A DNA stretch of 60,964 bases from Desulfosporosinus sp. BRH_c37 (GCA_001516045.1 LOEW01000119.1:1-60964), one strand, 5' to 3'. Positions 1 to 8,428 are shown, counted from the first letter of the stretch. Notes: generated by a model from the letters alone, not told the origin. Made by a program: numbers and translations.

Positions 1-60
1 TATAGTGGCTCGGATGTCAAGACAAAAAAAATCAAAAAGATAATGTACCAGATATTGCAT
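1..60. repeat. IS3-type inverted terminal repeat (partial)
   Basis: The first 60 bases resemble the reverse complement of about 1620-1693, the outer end of the IS3 element. Both begin TATA(A/G)TGG and share AAAAAGATAATG(A/T)ACC(T/A)GATAT. This is either the opposite end of the same element, which would then carry about 420 bp of unusual non-coding sequence after orfB, or the end of a related copy. The window edge prevents a target-duplication check. Confidence 0.45.
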
Positions 61-347
61 ATCTTCTTTTTGTTAGAGCGAAACATTACGGTTCGACAGA
101 GCCAGCATTCAAGAGGTGGTGCGCCATCCCTCCTGAGACTTGAGCTACGTATTCGTATACACCCATAGGCATAGGGCTGTCTCAGTGACTGGCAGCCAAC
201 CCCCGTTGACCCCATATTAAGACTTTACATGGGGGCGGAGGATGCTACCCAAATCAAGGGATGGGGCCTTCCCATGAGGAATACCTCCTTATAAGCCTCA
301 GCCCTCGACCCATGGAAGCATCCGACGTAGGGTCCCATGTCAAGTCG
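61..347. other. Non-coding, GC-rich, structured-looking block
   Basis: No convincing reading frame is present. The block is clearly more GC-rich than its AT-rich neighbours and contains local complementary runs such as CATGGG and CCCATG. It lies between the IS3-like end at the window start and an IS21-like end at 348. It could be the non-coding end of another mobile element. I do not recognise it. Confidence 0.4.
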
Positions 348-395
348 ACCCCAGAGTGGCTCTCTTACCGGAAGGGTGGCTCAATTCGCTCTGCG
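348..395. repeat. IS21/Tn7-style terminal repeat, left copy
   Basis: Starts GTCGACCCCAGAGTGGCTCT and continues with CCGGAAGGGTGGCTC. The same sequence occurs inverted at 2307-2346, with about 36 of 39 positions matching. Repeated TGGCTCTC/CCGGAA units are typical of IS21-family ends, where the transposase binds several copies. No istA or istB gene lies between the two ends. Confidence 0.55.
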
Positions 396-423
396 CTATG
401 TTAGCGGCCTAGCGAGTTTAAGA

Positions 424-1344
424 CTATGCACTCATTTGTAGTAAGGCTGGGTAATACATATCTGCCGGAGTTTCATAATTCAATGCTGAGTGTAATTTCA
501 CAAAGTTATATTTGTAGATAAATTCTCCAATTTGTTTTCTTGCATCCTTGATATGTTCATAATCCTTAAGGTAGACTTCATCATATTTAAGTGTCCTAAA
601 CCAGCGCTCTATGGGTATGTTGTCAGCCCATCTACCTTTACCATCCATACTGATTTTACTCTTGTTATTGATAACAAAATCAATATATTCATGGCTTGTA
701 AATTGACTGCCCTGATCTGAATTTAATATTTCTGGTGTGGCAACAGCATAGGCCATCTTTAAGGCCTGGATAACCATTCGTGTGGATAGCGTGTCATCCA
801 GCTCCCAGCCAACGATGCACTTGCTGTGCCAATCAATGATAGCAGTTAAGTAAATGAATCCACGTCTTAACTTGATGTAGGTAATGTCGATTGACCAAGC
901 CTGATTTGCTCGGGTGATGACGGCATTTCGTAGTAGATATGGGTAGATTTTATGGCCCTTTGTAGGTTTCGATAGGTTGGGTTTCGGGTAGATCGCCTCA
1001 ATGCTCATCTCTTGCATATATTTCCTTGTTTTGAGCCTACCAATTTTAATACCTTGCTTTTGTAATGTTTTAGATATTTGCCTTGAGCCCCAAGATGGAC
1101 TATCTGTATGGATTGCATCAATTTTATGCTTGACCATTATTTCAAAGTCAGAAGGCTCTTTTGGGGCGTAATACACGCTTGTTCGGTTAACATCTAAAAG
1201 CTCTGCAACAGTGGACAATGGTAGCGGTTTCTCGCTATTTTCAAGGGTCTTATGATCTTCGAGTTCAGCCTTTTGGGCGTGGAGTAAACCGACTCTCCCA
1301 GTCAGGTCCAAGAATTTCTTCAGATTTTTTTTTGAGCCAATCAA
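424..1344 (-). CDS. IS3-family transposase orfB (DDE integrase domain)
   Basis: Catalytic half of the IS3 transposase, which cuts and joins element ends. An N-terminal HTH_21-like region (LLDVNRTSVYYAP, HTDSPSWGSRQISKTLQ) is followed by an rve integrase core with the DDE motifs: WSIDITYI (first Asp), LNSDQGSQFTS (second Asp) and ERWFRTLKYDEVY (Glu). All three catalytic residues are present, so the protein may be active. It is normally made as a fusion with OrfA by -1 frameshifting at the A-run 1325-1333. The first residues printed for this frame overlap orfA and probably never start alone. Confidence 0.9.
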   Translation of the reverse strand: MIGSKKNLKKFLDLTGRVGLLHAQKAELEDHKTLENSEKPLPLSTVAELLDVNRTSVYYAPKEPSDFEIMVKHKIDAIHTDSPSWGSRQISKTLQKQGIKIGRLKTRKYMQEMSIEAIYPKPNLSKPTKGHKIYPYLLRNAVITRANQAWSIDITYIKLRRGFIYLTAIIDWHSKCIVGWELDDTLSTRMVIQALKMAYAVATPEILNSDQGSQFTSHEYIDFVINNKSKISMDGKGRWADNIPIERWFRTLKYDEVYLKDYEHIKDARKQIGEFIYKYNFVKLHSALNYETPADMYYPALLQMSA

Positions 1345-1603
1345 CTTGTGTAGTCAATTGACCGACCTTTTTATATAAGCTATCGTTTTCACGTTCCTGT
1401 TCCTTAACTTTCTCCTGCAACACCTTGTCCTTCTTGTTATCAAATACATTAGCAGCATTAGCCAAAAATTCATTTTTCCAATTCCGCAGCTGGTTAGGCG
1501 CGATTTCATGGGCACTTGCGATTTCATTAATTTCCTTTTCGCCCCGCAATACCTCCAAAACTCTTTCTGCTTTAAATTCTGCGCTAAAAACTCTCTTCTT
1601 CAT
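1265..1603 (-). CDS. IS3-family transposase orfA (helix-turn-helix)
   Basis: Small DNA-binding subunit of the IS3 transposase. The N-terminus KKRVFSAEFKAERVLEVLRG with IAPNQLRNWKNEFL is the HTH_Tnp_1 fold, followed by a leucine-zipper-like segment (about residues 60-95) used for multimerisation. The start chosen is the ATG at 1603. A TTG just before it is possible. The frame overlaps orfB by 80 bp and contains the slippery A9 near its 3' end. Confidence 0.88.
   Translation of the reverse strand: MKKRVFSAEFKAERVLEVLRGEKEINEIASAHEIAPNQLRNWKNEFLANAANVFDNKKDKVLQEKVKEQERENDSLYKKVGQLTTQVDWLKKKSEEILGPDWESRFTPRPKG
1325..1333 (-). promoter_or_regulatory. Programmed -1 frameshift site
   Basis: A run of nine A residues on the coding strand (nine T on the plus strand) lies within the orfA/orfB overlap. 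Slipping back one base converts the OrfA frame (DWLKKKSEE) into the OrfB frame (GSKKNLKKF), the standard route to OrfAB in IS3 elements. Confidence 0.75.
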
Positions 1604-1688
1604 CAATAATAAACCTGCTTTCTTTTGTGGTTTTATTATATCAGGTTCATTATCTTTTTAAGAAATCTTGTCGAGTTTTCCTAGACCA

Positions 1689-2021
1689 TTATAGTACGAA
1701 GTAGTCTGGAGTATGATAAAACCCCACCACTCTATCCTTGCGCGAATTATAGGTTAACTTAATTGCTGGTGGTTGGTCATAATATTCCTCAACATTAAAA
1801 TCATGTTCTTTCAAATAAATTCCAGGTAGCTCTACCTTATGACTCTCAAATTGAATGGATACTCCCATTCTTTTACTCGGGTATGCACCCACCACATTTT
1901 TTCTTCCACCCCCGACCCGCCGTGATGGTTCACTTGTTCTGATTCTGCTAATTAATGCAATTGCCTCTTCGGAAAGTTTTTGCTTTGTACACCACCGGTT
2001 AAAATCTAAATTATTGAGCAT
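1689..2021 (-). pseudogene. tnsA: TnsA-like transposon endonuclease, 3'-truncated
   Basis: N-terminal part (110 residues) of a TnsA-type heteromeric transposase endonuclease, which in Tn7-like elements cuts the 5' ends. The conserved stretch SHKVELPGIYLKEHDFNVEE, then EYYDQPPAIKLTYN and HTPDYFVL, matches the TnsA N-terminal catalytic domain, with the Glu and the TPD aspartate present. The following Q/K catalytic residues and the C-terminal domain are missing because the IS3 end begins four residues after the TPD motif. A good Shine-Dalgarno (AAAAAGGAGA) precedes the ATG. It is probably non-functional. The missing half was not found in the window. Confidence 0.7.
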
Positions 2022-2239
2022 AATGTACGTCTCCTTTTTGGTTCACATTCCGCCGGAGGGAAGTGGACTACTTTATATTCCTGTTTCTGGTTCTCAAATA
2101 GTTCGATAACTTTATCCTATGGGGGCTTTGTTCAATGATTTTAGTCGTCCACTTCTTTGTCATATTGAAATCTAGATACCTAAGCGTTTTTATTTTGAAT
2201 TTCTCCCTTTTTGTTATATATATTTTTTGAGTAACACAA
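2022..2239. other. AT-rich leader upstream of the tnsA fragment
   Basis: No gene is seen. This holds the tnsA Shine-Dalgarno and presumably its promoter. A reading frame crossing 2068-2349 only translates the terminal repeats and is not credible. Confidence 0.4.
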
Positions 2240-2440
2240 TTTAATGAATAATCCGGGTCGGATTGTTCCACTATTCCGGACAGTGAGAGCCAGAGTTCCG
2301 GATTTTCAGAGCCACCCTTCCGGAGCGAGAGCCACTCTGGGGTCGACAAAAATAGGTGTGGCTAAATACACCGGAAGGGCGGCTCTATTTTTCCGGAGAG
2401 GTGGCTCAGTGATCCCCGGAACAGCGGCTCTCTGAAACCG
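2240..2440. repeat. Cluster of IS21/Tn7-style end repeats
   Basis: At least six imperfect copies of a unit built from CCGGA(A)..., a short spacer and (T/C)GGCTCTC occur here, in both orientations. The part up to 2346 is inverted relative to the copy at 348 and ends in GTCGAC. The part from about 2360 to 2430 runs in the same direction as the copy at 348. Such arrays are the transposase-binding ends of IS21 and Tn7/Mu-type elements. The position just upstream of tnsA would suit either. Confidence 0.6.
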
Positions 2441-2759
2441 TAATATTCAATTTAATACTTTAACCCCAAAAAGCCTCATCTTCTTTGATTCAAATTAGTA
2501 AAAATGATCTAATCAAGATCTATAGGTTATAAACAAGATATTATTAATCGCGAAAAGTGTTGACACAGTATGCCTTTGTAAAAAGGAAAAACCGACTAGG
2601 TGTTAACCTAGCCGGTCTTTAAACGTACGCGTATATTTAGTTTCTTTCGCAGAAAGAAATTCAAAAGCACTTTATTCACCCACACTTACCAATGAGATAC
2701 CACTAGTTTATAGTCTAATAAATAATAATCACTTTGTCAAATTAATCAAAAAACTATTT
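2441..2759. other. Intergenic region downstream of tniQ
   Basis: AT-rich, with no gene. The only clear signal is the tniQ terminator at 2591-2616. Confidence 0.5.
2591..2616 (-). terminator. Intrinsic terminator of tniQ
   Basis: Eleven-base stem ACCGACTAGGT / ACCTAGCCGGT with one mismatch and a four-base loop. Read on the minus strand it is followed by TTTTTCCTTTTT. Confidence 0.75.
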
Positions 2760-4058
2760 TTATTGTTGAAGACTATCATGCCATGTCGTTTGAACTGGCT
2801 TTTCTCGCATTATCAACTTGGAACCCAATATTTTCTCTACTCGTCGTCGACTAGGGTAGACCCCTTGGTTAAGCAAGTCTTCTGTCACATCTTTAACCTT
2901 TAAACATGCTTCGTTAATCCGTTTGCTCCGGCATTCTTGCACATAAGAGATATGTTTCTCCGACACAGCTTTACACAATTTAGAACAATGTTTGTATAGT
3001 AATCGTTTATCGCATTGCAGGCTCTTGGCAACCTCCCTAACTGACGGAGGTGGATTCACTTTACCGTCAATGATCTCTTTGAGCACAGATTCTGTTCGAT
3101 CTTGATCAAAAGGCCTTCTCCGTTTAACCGGTTTTGGTGTGAACATAAGCTCAGAGCCTACTGCAAGACAATTGCCAGTACCCCTAAATCCTGTTACTAT
3201 GTCCTTGAGTTGCTGTTTAACTCCAAAGCAAATTATCAGTAGGGTATCGAACCTTGGCTTATTATTTCCATCATACCAGGCTCTTACAGTAGTCTTCGGA
3301 ATGCCAACAGCCCGTGAAAAGGCACCTTTACCACCGTTACTATCTACCAATGATTTAATGAAAGCATGGATTTCCTCGCAATGTAATAAGGAGACCTGTC
3401 CTATAACAAGTAATTCCATTACATTTGTTACGACAAAATACTCCCAGCTTGTTGGTTGTGTGTTTGCTACTCCATCTATGCTAATCTTGGAGTGCCCCAA
3501 CCAACAACCGCAATAACTGCAAAATCCGTTTCTTGTTTTGCGGGTCAAAATGGGTATTTCCTTGAAACAATTGGGACACCTATTTTGAAGAGAAGTCCCA
3601 TGCTCGAGGCAAAATGTCACGGCTTTAAAACTCCACAGCAATGGTTCATAAATATCCTGATTGTTTTCCTTCCAATTTTCCAGACATTCCGGACACCATG
3701 CCTTTTTTTCACGAAGCACTCCTCTTGGCGGGATCATATGATTCCATGACACTAATGTTAGACCCTTAAGGTCAGTACCGCCCGTCAATATCTCCAACCC
3801 TTTGGCACAGTCTTCTGCAACTTTTCCAAATCCATTTAGTTCTGACGCCGTATCAAAAAATCTACTGCCGCCCTCCATACTACTTTTTAAGATGTACTTT
3901 TTTGCCAAAACAGAGGCAAGTTCTTTCCCGATGAGGGATCCAACAGTGACCGAATGTATCTCGGACAGCCTGGAAATATAGCTAGTTTGACTTTCAATAA
4001 TCCCTGTTCCAATTCCTATTGGCTTCAGACTAAAAAGTCGTGTCCCTATATTAAACAC
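2760..4058 (-). CDS. tniQ: TniQ/TnsD-family target-selection protein
   Basis: TniQ-family protein, which chooses the insertion site for Tn7/Tn5053-like transposons. The family N-terminal motif is clear (ESQTSYISRLSEIHSVTVG, about residues 22-40). Two zinc-binding clusters follow: CPECLENW with FCLEHG...CPNC (about 120-165) and CSYCGCW near 180. The C-terminal half contains helix-turn-helix-like segments (AVGIPKTTVRAWYDG and VREVAKSLQCDKRLLYKHC) that probably read DNA. At 432 residues it fits the family. No intact tnsB or tnsC partner lies in the window, so it may act only with transposase supplied elsewhere. It is downstream of, and on the same strand as, the ABC-3C operon. Confidence 0.85.
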   Translation of the reverse strand: MFNIGTRLFSLKPIGIGTGIIESQTSYISRLSEIHSVTVGSLIGKELASVLAKKYILKSSMEGGSRFFDTASELNGFGKVAEDCAKGLEILTGGTDLKGLTLVSWNHMIPPRGVLREKKAWCPECLENWKENNQDIYEPLLWSFKAVTFCLEHGTSLQNRCPNCFKEIPILTRKTRNGFCSYCGCWLGHSKISIDGVANTQPTSWEYFVVTNVMELLVIGQVSLLHCEEIHAFIKSLVDSNGGKGAFSRAVGIPKTTVRAWYDGNNKPRFDTLLIICFGVKQQLKDIVTGFRGTGNCLAVGSELMFTPKPVKRRRPFDQDRTESVLKEIIDGKVNPPPSVREVAKSLQCDKRLLYKHCSKLCKAVSEKHISYVQECRSKRINEACLKVKDVTEDLLNQGVYPSRRRVEKILGSKLIMREKPVQTTWHDSLQQ

Positions 4059-4112
4059 CCCAAAAATCCAGTTTCAAATCAGATGGATTCTAACCGAATT
4101 TATGTGTGTTTA

Positions 4113-4145
4113 TACCTCAACTTTTGGAGAGCGAAAGTTTGAGGT
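4113..4145. repeat. Inverted repeat between ABC-3C operon and tniQ
   Basis: TACCTCAA-CTTT pairs with AAAGTTTGAGGTA around a nine-base loop, with one bulged base. No U-run follows on either strand, so it is either a weak terminator of the ABC-3C operon or a protein-binding site near the tniQ promoter. Confidence 0.4.
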
Positions 4146-4191
4146 ACTATCTATTAATTGCATGATTTTATTTTCGCCCATCGTAAGCTTC

Positions 4192-6105
4192 TTACTTATT
4201 GTACCAACTTTCCGGTATCAATTTCTTTCCATCCCACCATTTTTCTATAATTGCATCTTGGAACTGATCATCTACTAAGTTAGCATGATCAACGACAATC
4301 AACTGCAATTTATTATCAAATTCTTTTACTCTATTAAAAATAAACCGATATAAATTATTCACTTCTTCCTTGTCAGTATTTTGTGCATCGAGGTCTGATG
4401 GGAAATATACTTGTGATGGTTGGTCTATAAACAAGAAATGAGGCACTGGCCTATTCTGTGAGATAAAATATTTATGTAGTGCAAAATATGCAATCAAGTG
4501 TATTCCTACCCAATTCGAGCCACTTCCGAGTTGTTGTAATGGTACTGGTCGCTCAGGCTTATCCACAACAACGGTAACTCTTCCCATGTCTAAACGATAA
4601 GGACTATCCCAATATTCCAGCCCTAGCTCTTTAGCCCATACGCTCATATCAACGCTCATCCTGTTTAAGATAGACTGCTTACGTTCTTCTACAGTATCCC
4701 TATCTAAAAGTTTATCAATTTCAACCATTCGTGTTTCAAGAGTAATAATCGAATCTTCTTTACTGGATGTATCATCATTTAAATCCACACTTTCAAGCCA
4801 TAGACTAATTCTTCCTACAATTTTTGCCCGTTTTGAATTGAGATCTCGCAATGAAATACCATCTTGATTTTGAGTAAAGATACTATCAATTTCTAGTTTT
4901 AGTCTTTTTTCGTTTTCTCTTAGGGCTTGACGTTCAGCTTCCAATTGATCGATATATTTTCTCAACTTAGGTTTCTCACGCGTAACTGATTCAATATTTA
5001 TATCAAGGTTTTTGATAGCTGTTTTTATCGCCTCCACATTAGGCAATGGTTCGCTTAAAGTATTTGAACATAGAGGACAGTGATTAGAGTTAAAGTCTAA
5101 CTTTTCAAATAGTCCAATAGATTGAAGTCGCATCTTTTGATATTCTGTCTCATCAATATATCCTTTTGTTTCTCCCGCAAAGGTTTTGGCGTTACGCAAG
5201 TCCTCATCAATATAATCTAACTGGCTTTGAACGGTTGAAAGTTGGCTTTGTGAAAAGCTTAATTTGTCCATACCAGCTGTATGTACTTCAACAGGCTTCC
5301 ATTGGTTAATTGCTTGTAGCGTTAAAAAAAGAGAATCATAATCGTTATAATCAAGATTAATATTGTCTGCTAATAGTCCCACATATTTAGCTTCAGCCAC
5401 TAAACCTGTGGCTTTTTGCATACCACCACCTTGAAGCATTCTGATTTCTTCAAGCCTACGCTTTTCTAAAGCAATCTTTCTCTTTAATAATGTTCTTTCA
5501 TTTTCAAGTGCTAATGATTCTTCAGTTATTATCCCGAGAAAATATGGCATCGTATCTTTAATTGCCTGAGTTATAAAATCCTCTGATTGTTTATGAAACA
5601 AGAAGTTCCTTGCTGCAACTTCATCCTGATTTTGAAAACAATAGTATAATGCATGTCTTATATTGGCTGATAGGGACTGCCTTGTTTGCCCATCTGGAGG
5701 AATATTGAGATTTTCTGTTATTCCTATTCTTCGGGATAACATCTCTTCAATACCATCAGTATTTGAATTTGAAATAAAGTTCGATTTTTCCGGAACGTTT
5801 ATTGTTTTTCCAATTTGATAATAGAATTTACTTGTTGACTGTTGCCCTTTTGGAGGACTTTGGCGTGCTACAAAACATCTTTCTCCTTCAAATTGAATCA
5901 ATAAACCATACCAAGATACTGTTTCTCTAACTAAGCCATCAGCTATACTGCAAGATGAACCACCTAGACAATAATCGATTATATCTCCAATTACAGATTT
6001 CCCCGATTTAGATTTGCCAGAAATAATATTCACTTCACCAATATTAAAGGGCAAGTGCCGAACCTCTCCATTAACTCCGTACAATACTAATTCTTTTATT
6101 TGCAT
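4192..6105 (-). CDS. ABC-3C system ATPase (DUF3732)
   Basis: ATPase of an ABC three-component system, an SMC/Rad50-like sensor proposed to act in anti-phage conflict. The Walker A is GKSKSGKS (about residues 29-36). A long coiled-coil middle contains a zinc-hook-like CPLC (HCPLCSNTL). The C-terminal Walker B is HFLFIDQPSQVYFP, followed by LQLIVVDHAN. The ATG at 6105 is preferred over an upstream in-frame ATG because GGGGGTGAG sits just before it and it overlaps the previous gene's TAA by one base (TAATG), implying translational coupling. The assignment to the DUF3732/ABC-3C family rests on motif pattern and neighbours. Confidence 0.82.
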   Translation of the reverse strand: MQIKELVLYGVNGEVRHLPFNIGEVNIISGKSKSGKSVIGDIIDYCLGGSSCSIADGLVRETVSWYGLLIQFEGERCFVARQSPPKGQQSTSKFYYQIGKTINVPEKSNFISNSNTDGIEEMLSRRIGITENLNIPPDGQTRQSLSANIRHALYYCFQNQDEVAARNFLFHKQSEDFITQAIKDTMPYFLGIITEESLALENERTLLKRKIALEKRRLEEIRMLQGGGMQKATGLVAEAKYVGLLADNINLDYNDYDSLFLTLQAINQWKPVEVHTAGMDKLSFSQSQLSTVQSQLDYIDEDLRNAKTFAGETKGYIDETEYQKMRLQSIGLFEKLDFNSNHCPLCSNTLSEPLPNVEAIKTAIKNLDINIESVTREKPKLRKYIDQLEAERQALRENEKRLKLEIDSIFTQNQDGISLRDLNSKRAKIVGRISLWLESVDLNDDTSSKEDSIITLETRMVEIDKLLDRDTVEERKQSILNRMSVDMSVWAKELGLEYWDSPYRLDMGRVTVVVDKPERPVPLQQLGSGSNWVGIHLIAYFALHKYFISQNRPVPHFLFIDQPSQVYFPSDLDAQNTDKEEVNNLYRFIFNRVKEFDNKLQLIVVDHANLVDDQFQDAIIEKWWDGKKLIPESWYNK

Positions 6106-6593
6106 TATGGTCTCACCCCCCAACTTATATAAATTGTTTCTACCGTGCCCGCTTTTGCAAACCATTTTGCGATATTTGAGCTTTTGCTAATACATTCTTT
6201 AATTTCGTCATTTGTATATTTACTTGCACTTAGTGATTTGAATAATTGTTCTAGGTCTAAGTCTGCATTATTGGTAAGAGTCACAATACCGCTCTGCATT
6301 AAAAATTCTACAGCTTCATTTGTGATTTGCACCATACTTTCTGTACGATTCGCAAAGCCGATTAATACATCTGGGTTACGTTGAATCCATATCTGCATTT
6401 GTGTAACACTCTTTATCCGTTGTCTCGTTTTCCTATGTAATACCAATGGAAGGATGAGGTAAACTAGTGGAAAGGGCATGGGCCGTTTAGTTTCCTCTGA
6501 ATAAGTCTTGATTGCATGATAAATAATCCTCCCACAAAAGGCAGGATTAAGGAGATACGCAATTTCCTTCGCTCTACTTTCCCAATTTTTCAT
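6105..6593 (-). CDS. ABC-3C system middle component
   Basis: A 162-residue protein beginning MKNWESRAKEIAYLLNPAFC, which fits the small 'middle component' of ABC three-component systems (typically LLNPAFC..I near the N-terminus, then a winged-helix-like fold). It has no catalytic motif. Its role is thought to be bridging the ATPase and the effector. It is placed between them, starts 12 bases after the effector gene's stop, and overlaps the ATPase start. Confidence 0.75.
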   Translation of the reverse strand: MKNWESRAKEIAYLLNPAFCGRIIYHAIKTYSEETKRPMPFPLVYLILPLVLHRKTRQRIKSVTQMQIWIQRNPDVLIGFANRTESMVQITNEAVEFLMQSGIVTLTNNADLDLEQLFKSLSASKYTNDEIKECISKSSNIAKWFAKAGTVETIYISWGVRP

Positions 6594-6605
6594 TAATATC
6601 TCTCC

Positions 6606-7799
6606 TCATCTTGTCAGCAGAGTTCTTAAACAAGTCTCAAAATCTGTATGCCAACCAACTGACAATCTATTCGCCAAGGAATGGTAGCTGCCACGCATGA
6701 CAAATGGTTCACTACATCTCTCCCTAATTCTAATATCTTTATCCTGTATTTTATCAAACAGTAGTTTCCCATGTCTTTGTTTTGTCTTCTCGTCTAGCTC
6801 ATCGCCGTATTCTTCTAAATCCTCCTGCATAGTCAAAAACATCCTCTGCCATTCGTCAGTTAATCGTTCTTCATATCGATCCAAATCGTTGATATATATT
6901 AAATCATCACGTATCCAATTGGCTCTCTGGCTAAATGCACGGTAGTAATCGCGAATTGCTAAATTTATTCTTTTATTACTTAAGCAGATAAGCCTTAATT
7001 GCTCATAAAAAATGTGATCTTTTTCCGGCAAATTTTCTAGTTCTACTTCATCCAGAATAGGTACGTCTATCGGAAGGTTATCCTCAGAATATTCATCTCT
7101 AAAAGATGCTATTAAAGACCGAATCTGTTTTTGGCTAATAAATACTGGTTGGTCAGATAGTAGGTATTCAATAGACTTGTCATACCACCAACCCTCTAAA
7201 CGTTCAAAAATTCTTTGTTCGTACTTAGGAAGGCTACCGTATCGAATGATTTTCCTGATGTCAGCTTTTACATCAATTGCATTGCTACTTCCATCAATTA
7301 TATAAATACTATCTGTGAGCTTTTTTCCTAACTCATCACCAAGTTTATTAAAAGCATTATAGTAACTCAAATGCTTTATATTTTTTGATGTTACTGTAAT
7401 TCTCTTTAAGATATTAAACGCTGTGCTTGTGTCTCTAGCAAGCTCTTTTGTTATGGGCTTCAAATAACTTGCCGCAGTTCCTTTTGGAGCTCTCGCTGTA
7501 GTAATAATTATAAACTTTGTACTTTCTAAGCAAATAGTATCCTCACTAACAAGATCAGCCCATACTTTTATTGTTCGCCATATATCAGTGCTTGCATCAT
7601 TTAAATCTCCGTATTTTTTTGTGTGATGCTTAAGCTGAATCATTATTTCGGCAGTATCATCATGGCTAAATGAAATGTCATCAAATTTCTCGATATTGAT
7701 TTGAGTCTGTTCATCATCGTTTTCTAAAAGTAAAAACAGGGCATATCTAACTTGGTATAAATAACCAATCATTTGCTCTGCTGCTTGATGATCACTCAT
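6606..7799 (-). CDS. ABC-3C effector with Cap4-like nuclease domain
   Basis: First gene of the ABC-3C operon, 397 residues. The N-terminus (GYLYQVRYALFLLLE, IEKFDDISF, then EIMIQLKHH near residue 55) has the pattern of DUF4297/Cap4-type PD-(D/E)xK nucleases: a G-x-x-x-Q helix, an acidic E..DD strand and a Q-x-K strand. The C-terminal half is helical with no motif I recognise and matches the place of the ABC-3C C-terminal domain that binds the middle component. It probably degrades DNA when the ATPase senses infection. Nuclease activity is inferred from motifs only. Confidence 0.72.
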   Translation of the reverse strand: MSDHQAAEQMIGYLYQVRYALFLLLENDDEQTQINIEKFDDISFSHDDTAEIMIQLKHHTKKYGDLNDASTDIWRTIKVWADLVSEDTICLESTKFIIITTARAPKGTAASYLKPITKELARDTSTAFNILKRITVTSKNIKHLSYYNAFNKLGDELGKKLTDSIYIIDGSSNAIDVKADIRKIIRYGSLPKYEQRIFERLEGWWYDKSIEYLLSDQPVFISQKQIRSLIASFRDEYSEDNLPIDVPILDEVELENLPEKDHIFYEQLRLICLSNKRINLAIRDYYRAFSQRANWIRDDLIYINDLDRYEERLTDEWQRMFLTMQEDLEEYGDELDEKTKQRHGKLLFDKIQDKDIRIRERCSEPFVMRGSYHSLANRLSVGWHTDFETCLRTLLTR

Positions 7800-8103
7800 G
7801 AGTAATCCCCCTTTCTATAAATCCCCCATGTGGCACACAATGAATGAAAACAAGTTATCCATGATAATGTACTTTCACTACAATAATTTCGAAATGTCTA
7901 AGTACGTTGGAGCCCAATGTTATAACTGATTAAGGCTTCTGCCACAAATTGTTGCCACGAGCACGAAGGGTAGACATCAGCAAGGAACCTTAGCTGTAGC
8001 CCCACATTTCTCTACGGTAAAAGGGTTTTGACATCAAACAACATTAACATTTTTTACACTTTCCACATCTTTCCTTAAATTCCTTTAAAGATAATAAAAA
8101 TAT
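7800..8103. other. Intergenic region upstream of the ABC-3C operon
   Basis: No gene is seen. AT-rich, and must hold the ABC-3C promoter, but no clear -35/-10 pair could be chosen. The effector's Shine-Dalgarno (AAAGGGGG) is just upstream of 7799. Confidence 0.4.
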
Positions 8104-8405
8104 TCATAATAACCCAAATAAGATCATATCGTCCAAAAGACAACCTGACCATTCGTCCATCATATGCTTGTACGCTGGTTCTCTTTTAGCCGAGCGCAAC
8201 TGTCTAAACTTACAAGTATCCTCTAGCCTCGGTTCACCAAATAAAACACTGCTCTCGAAATTTAATAAATTCAGACGACTCCGATAGCCAAATGCTGTAG
8301 AGGGTTCCAACAGTGTCCGAGTGAGTCTCGGACAAGCTTTCAATATAACTAGTTAAACTTTCGATCATACCGGTTCGAGCCATATAGGCTTTAGACTACG
8401 CTTGC
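8104..8405 (-). pseudogene. tniQ: Decayed second tniQ fragment
   Basis: Around 8318-8400 the DNA aligns well with the start of the intact tniQ at about 3955-4040. Both share TCTCGGACA, ATATA(G/A)CTAGTT and GGCTT(C/T)AGACTA. Translation in the homologous frame gives ARTGMIESLTSYIESLSETH, the TniQ signature. The frame then breaks with stops and shifts. This is the relic of a diverged second tniQ, not a recent duplicate. It lies between the ABC-3C and RADAR cassettes. Confidence 0.7.
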
Positions 8406-8428
8406 TTACGATTGTCCAAGCCACTTGA

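Larger units (their letters stand above)
424..1693 (-). mobile_element. IS3-family insertion sequence
   Basis: An orfA/orfB pair on the minus strand with an overlap and an A9 slippery run is the classical IS3 layout. The orfA-side end reads TATAATGG at about 1693 and directly abuts the broken tnsA-like gene, so the element appears to have inserted into it. The orfB-side end is unclear: it may lie just past 424 or at the window start, where a similar inverted end is found. Confidence 0.8.

Noticed and set aside
2068..2349. 93-codon minus-strand frame overlapping the repeat array
   Set aside because: It only translates the terminal repeats (WLSLRKGGSE), has no ribosome-binding site and no family-like sequence.
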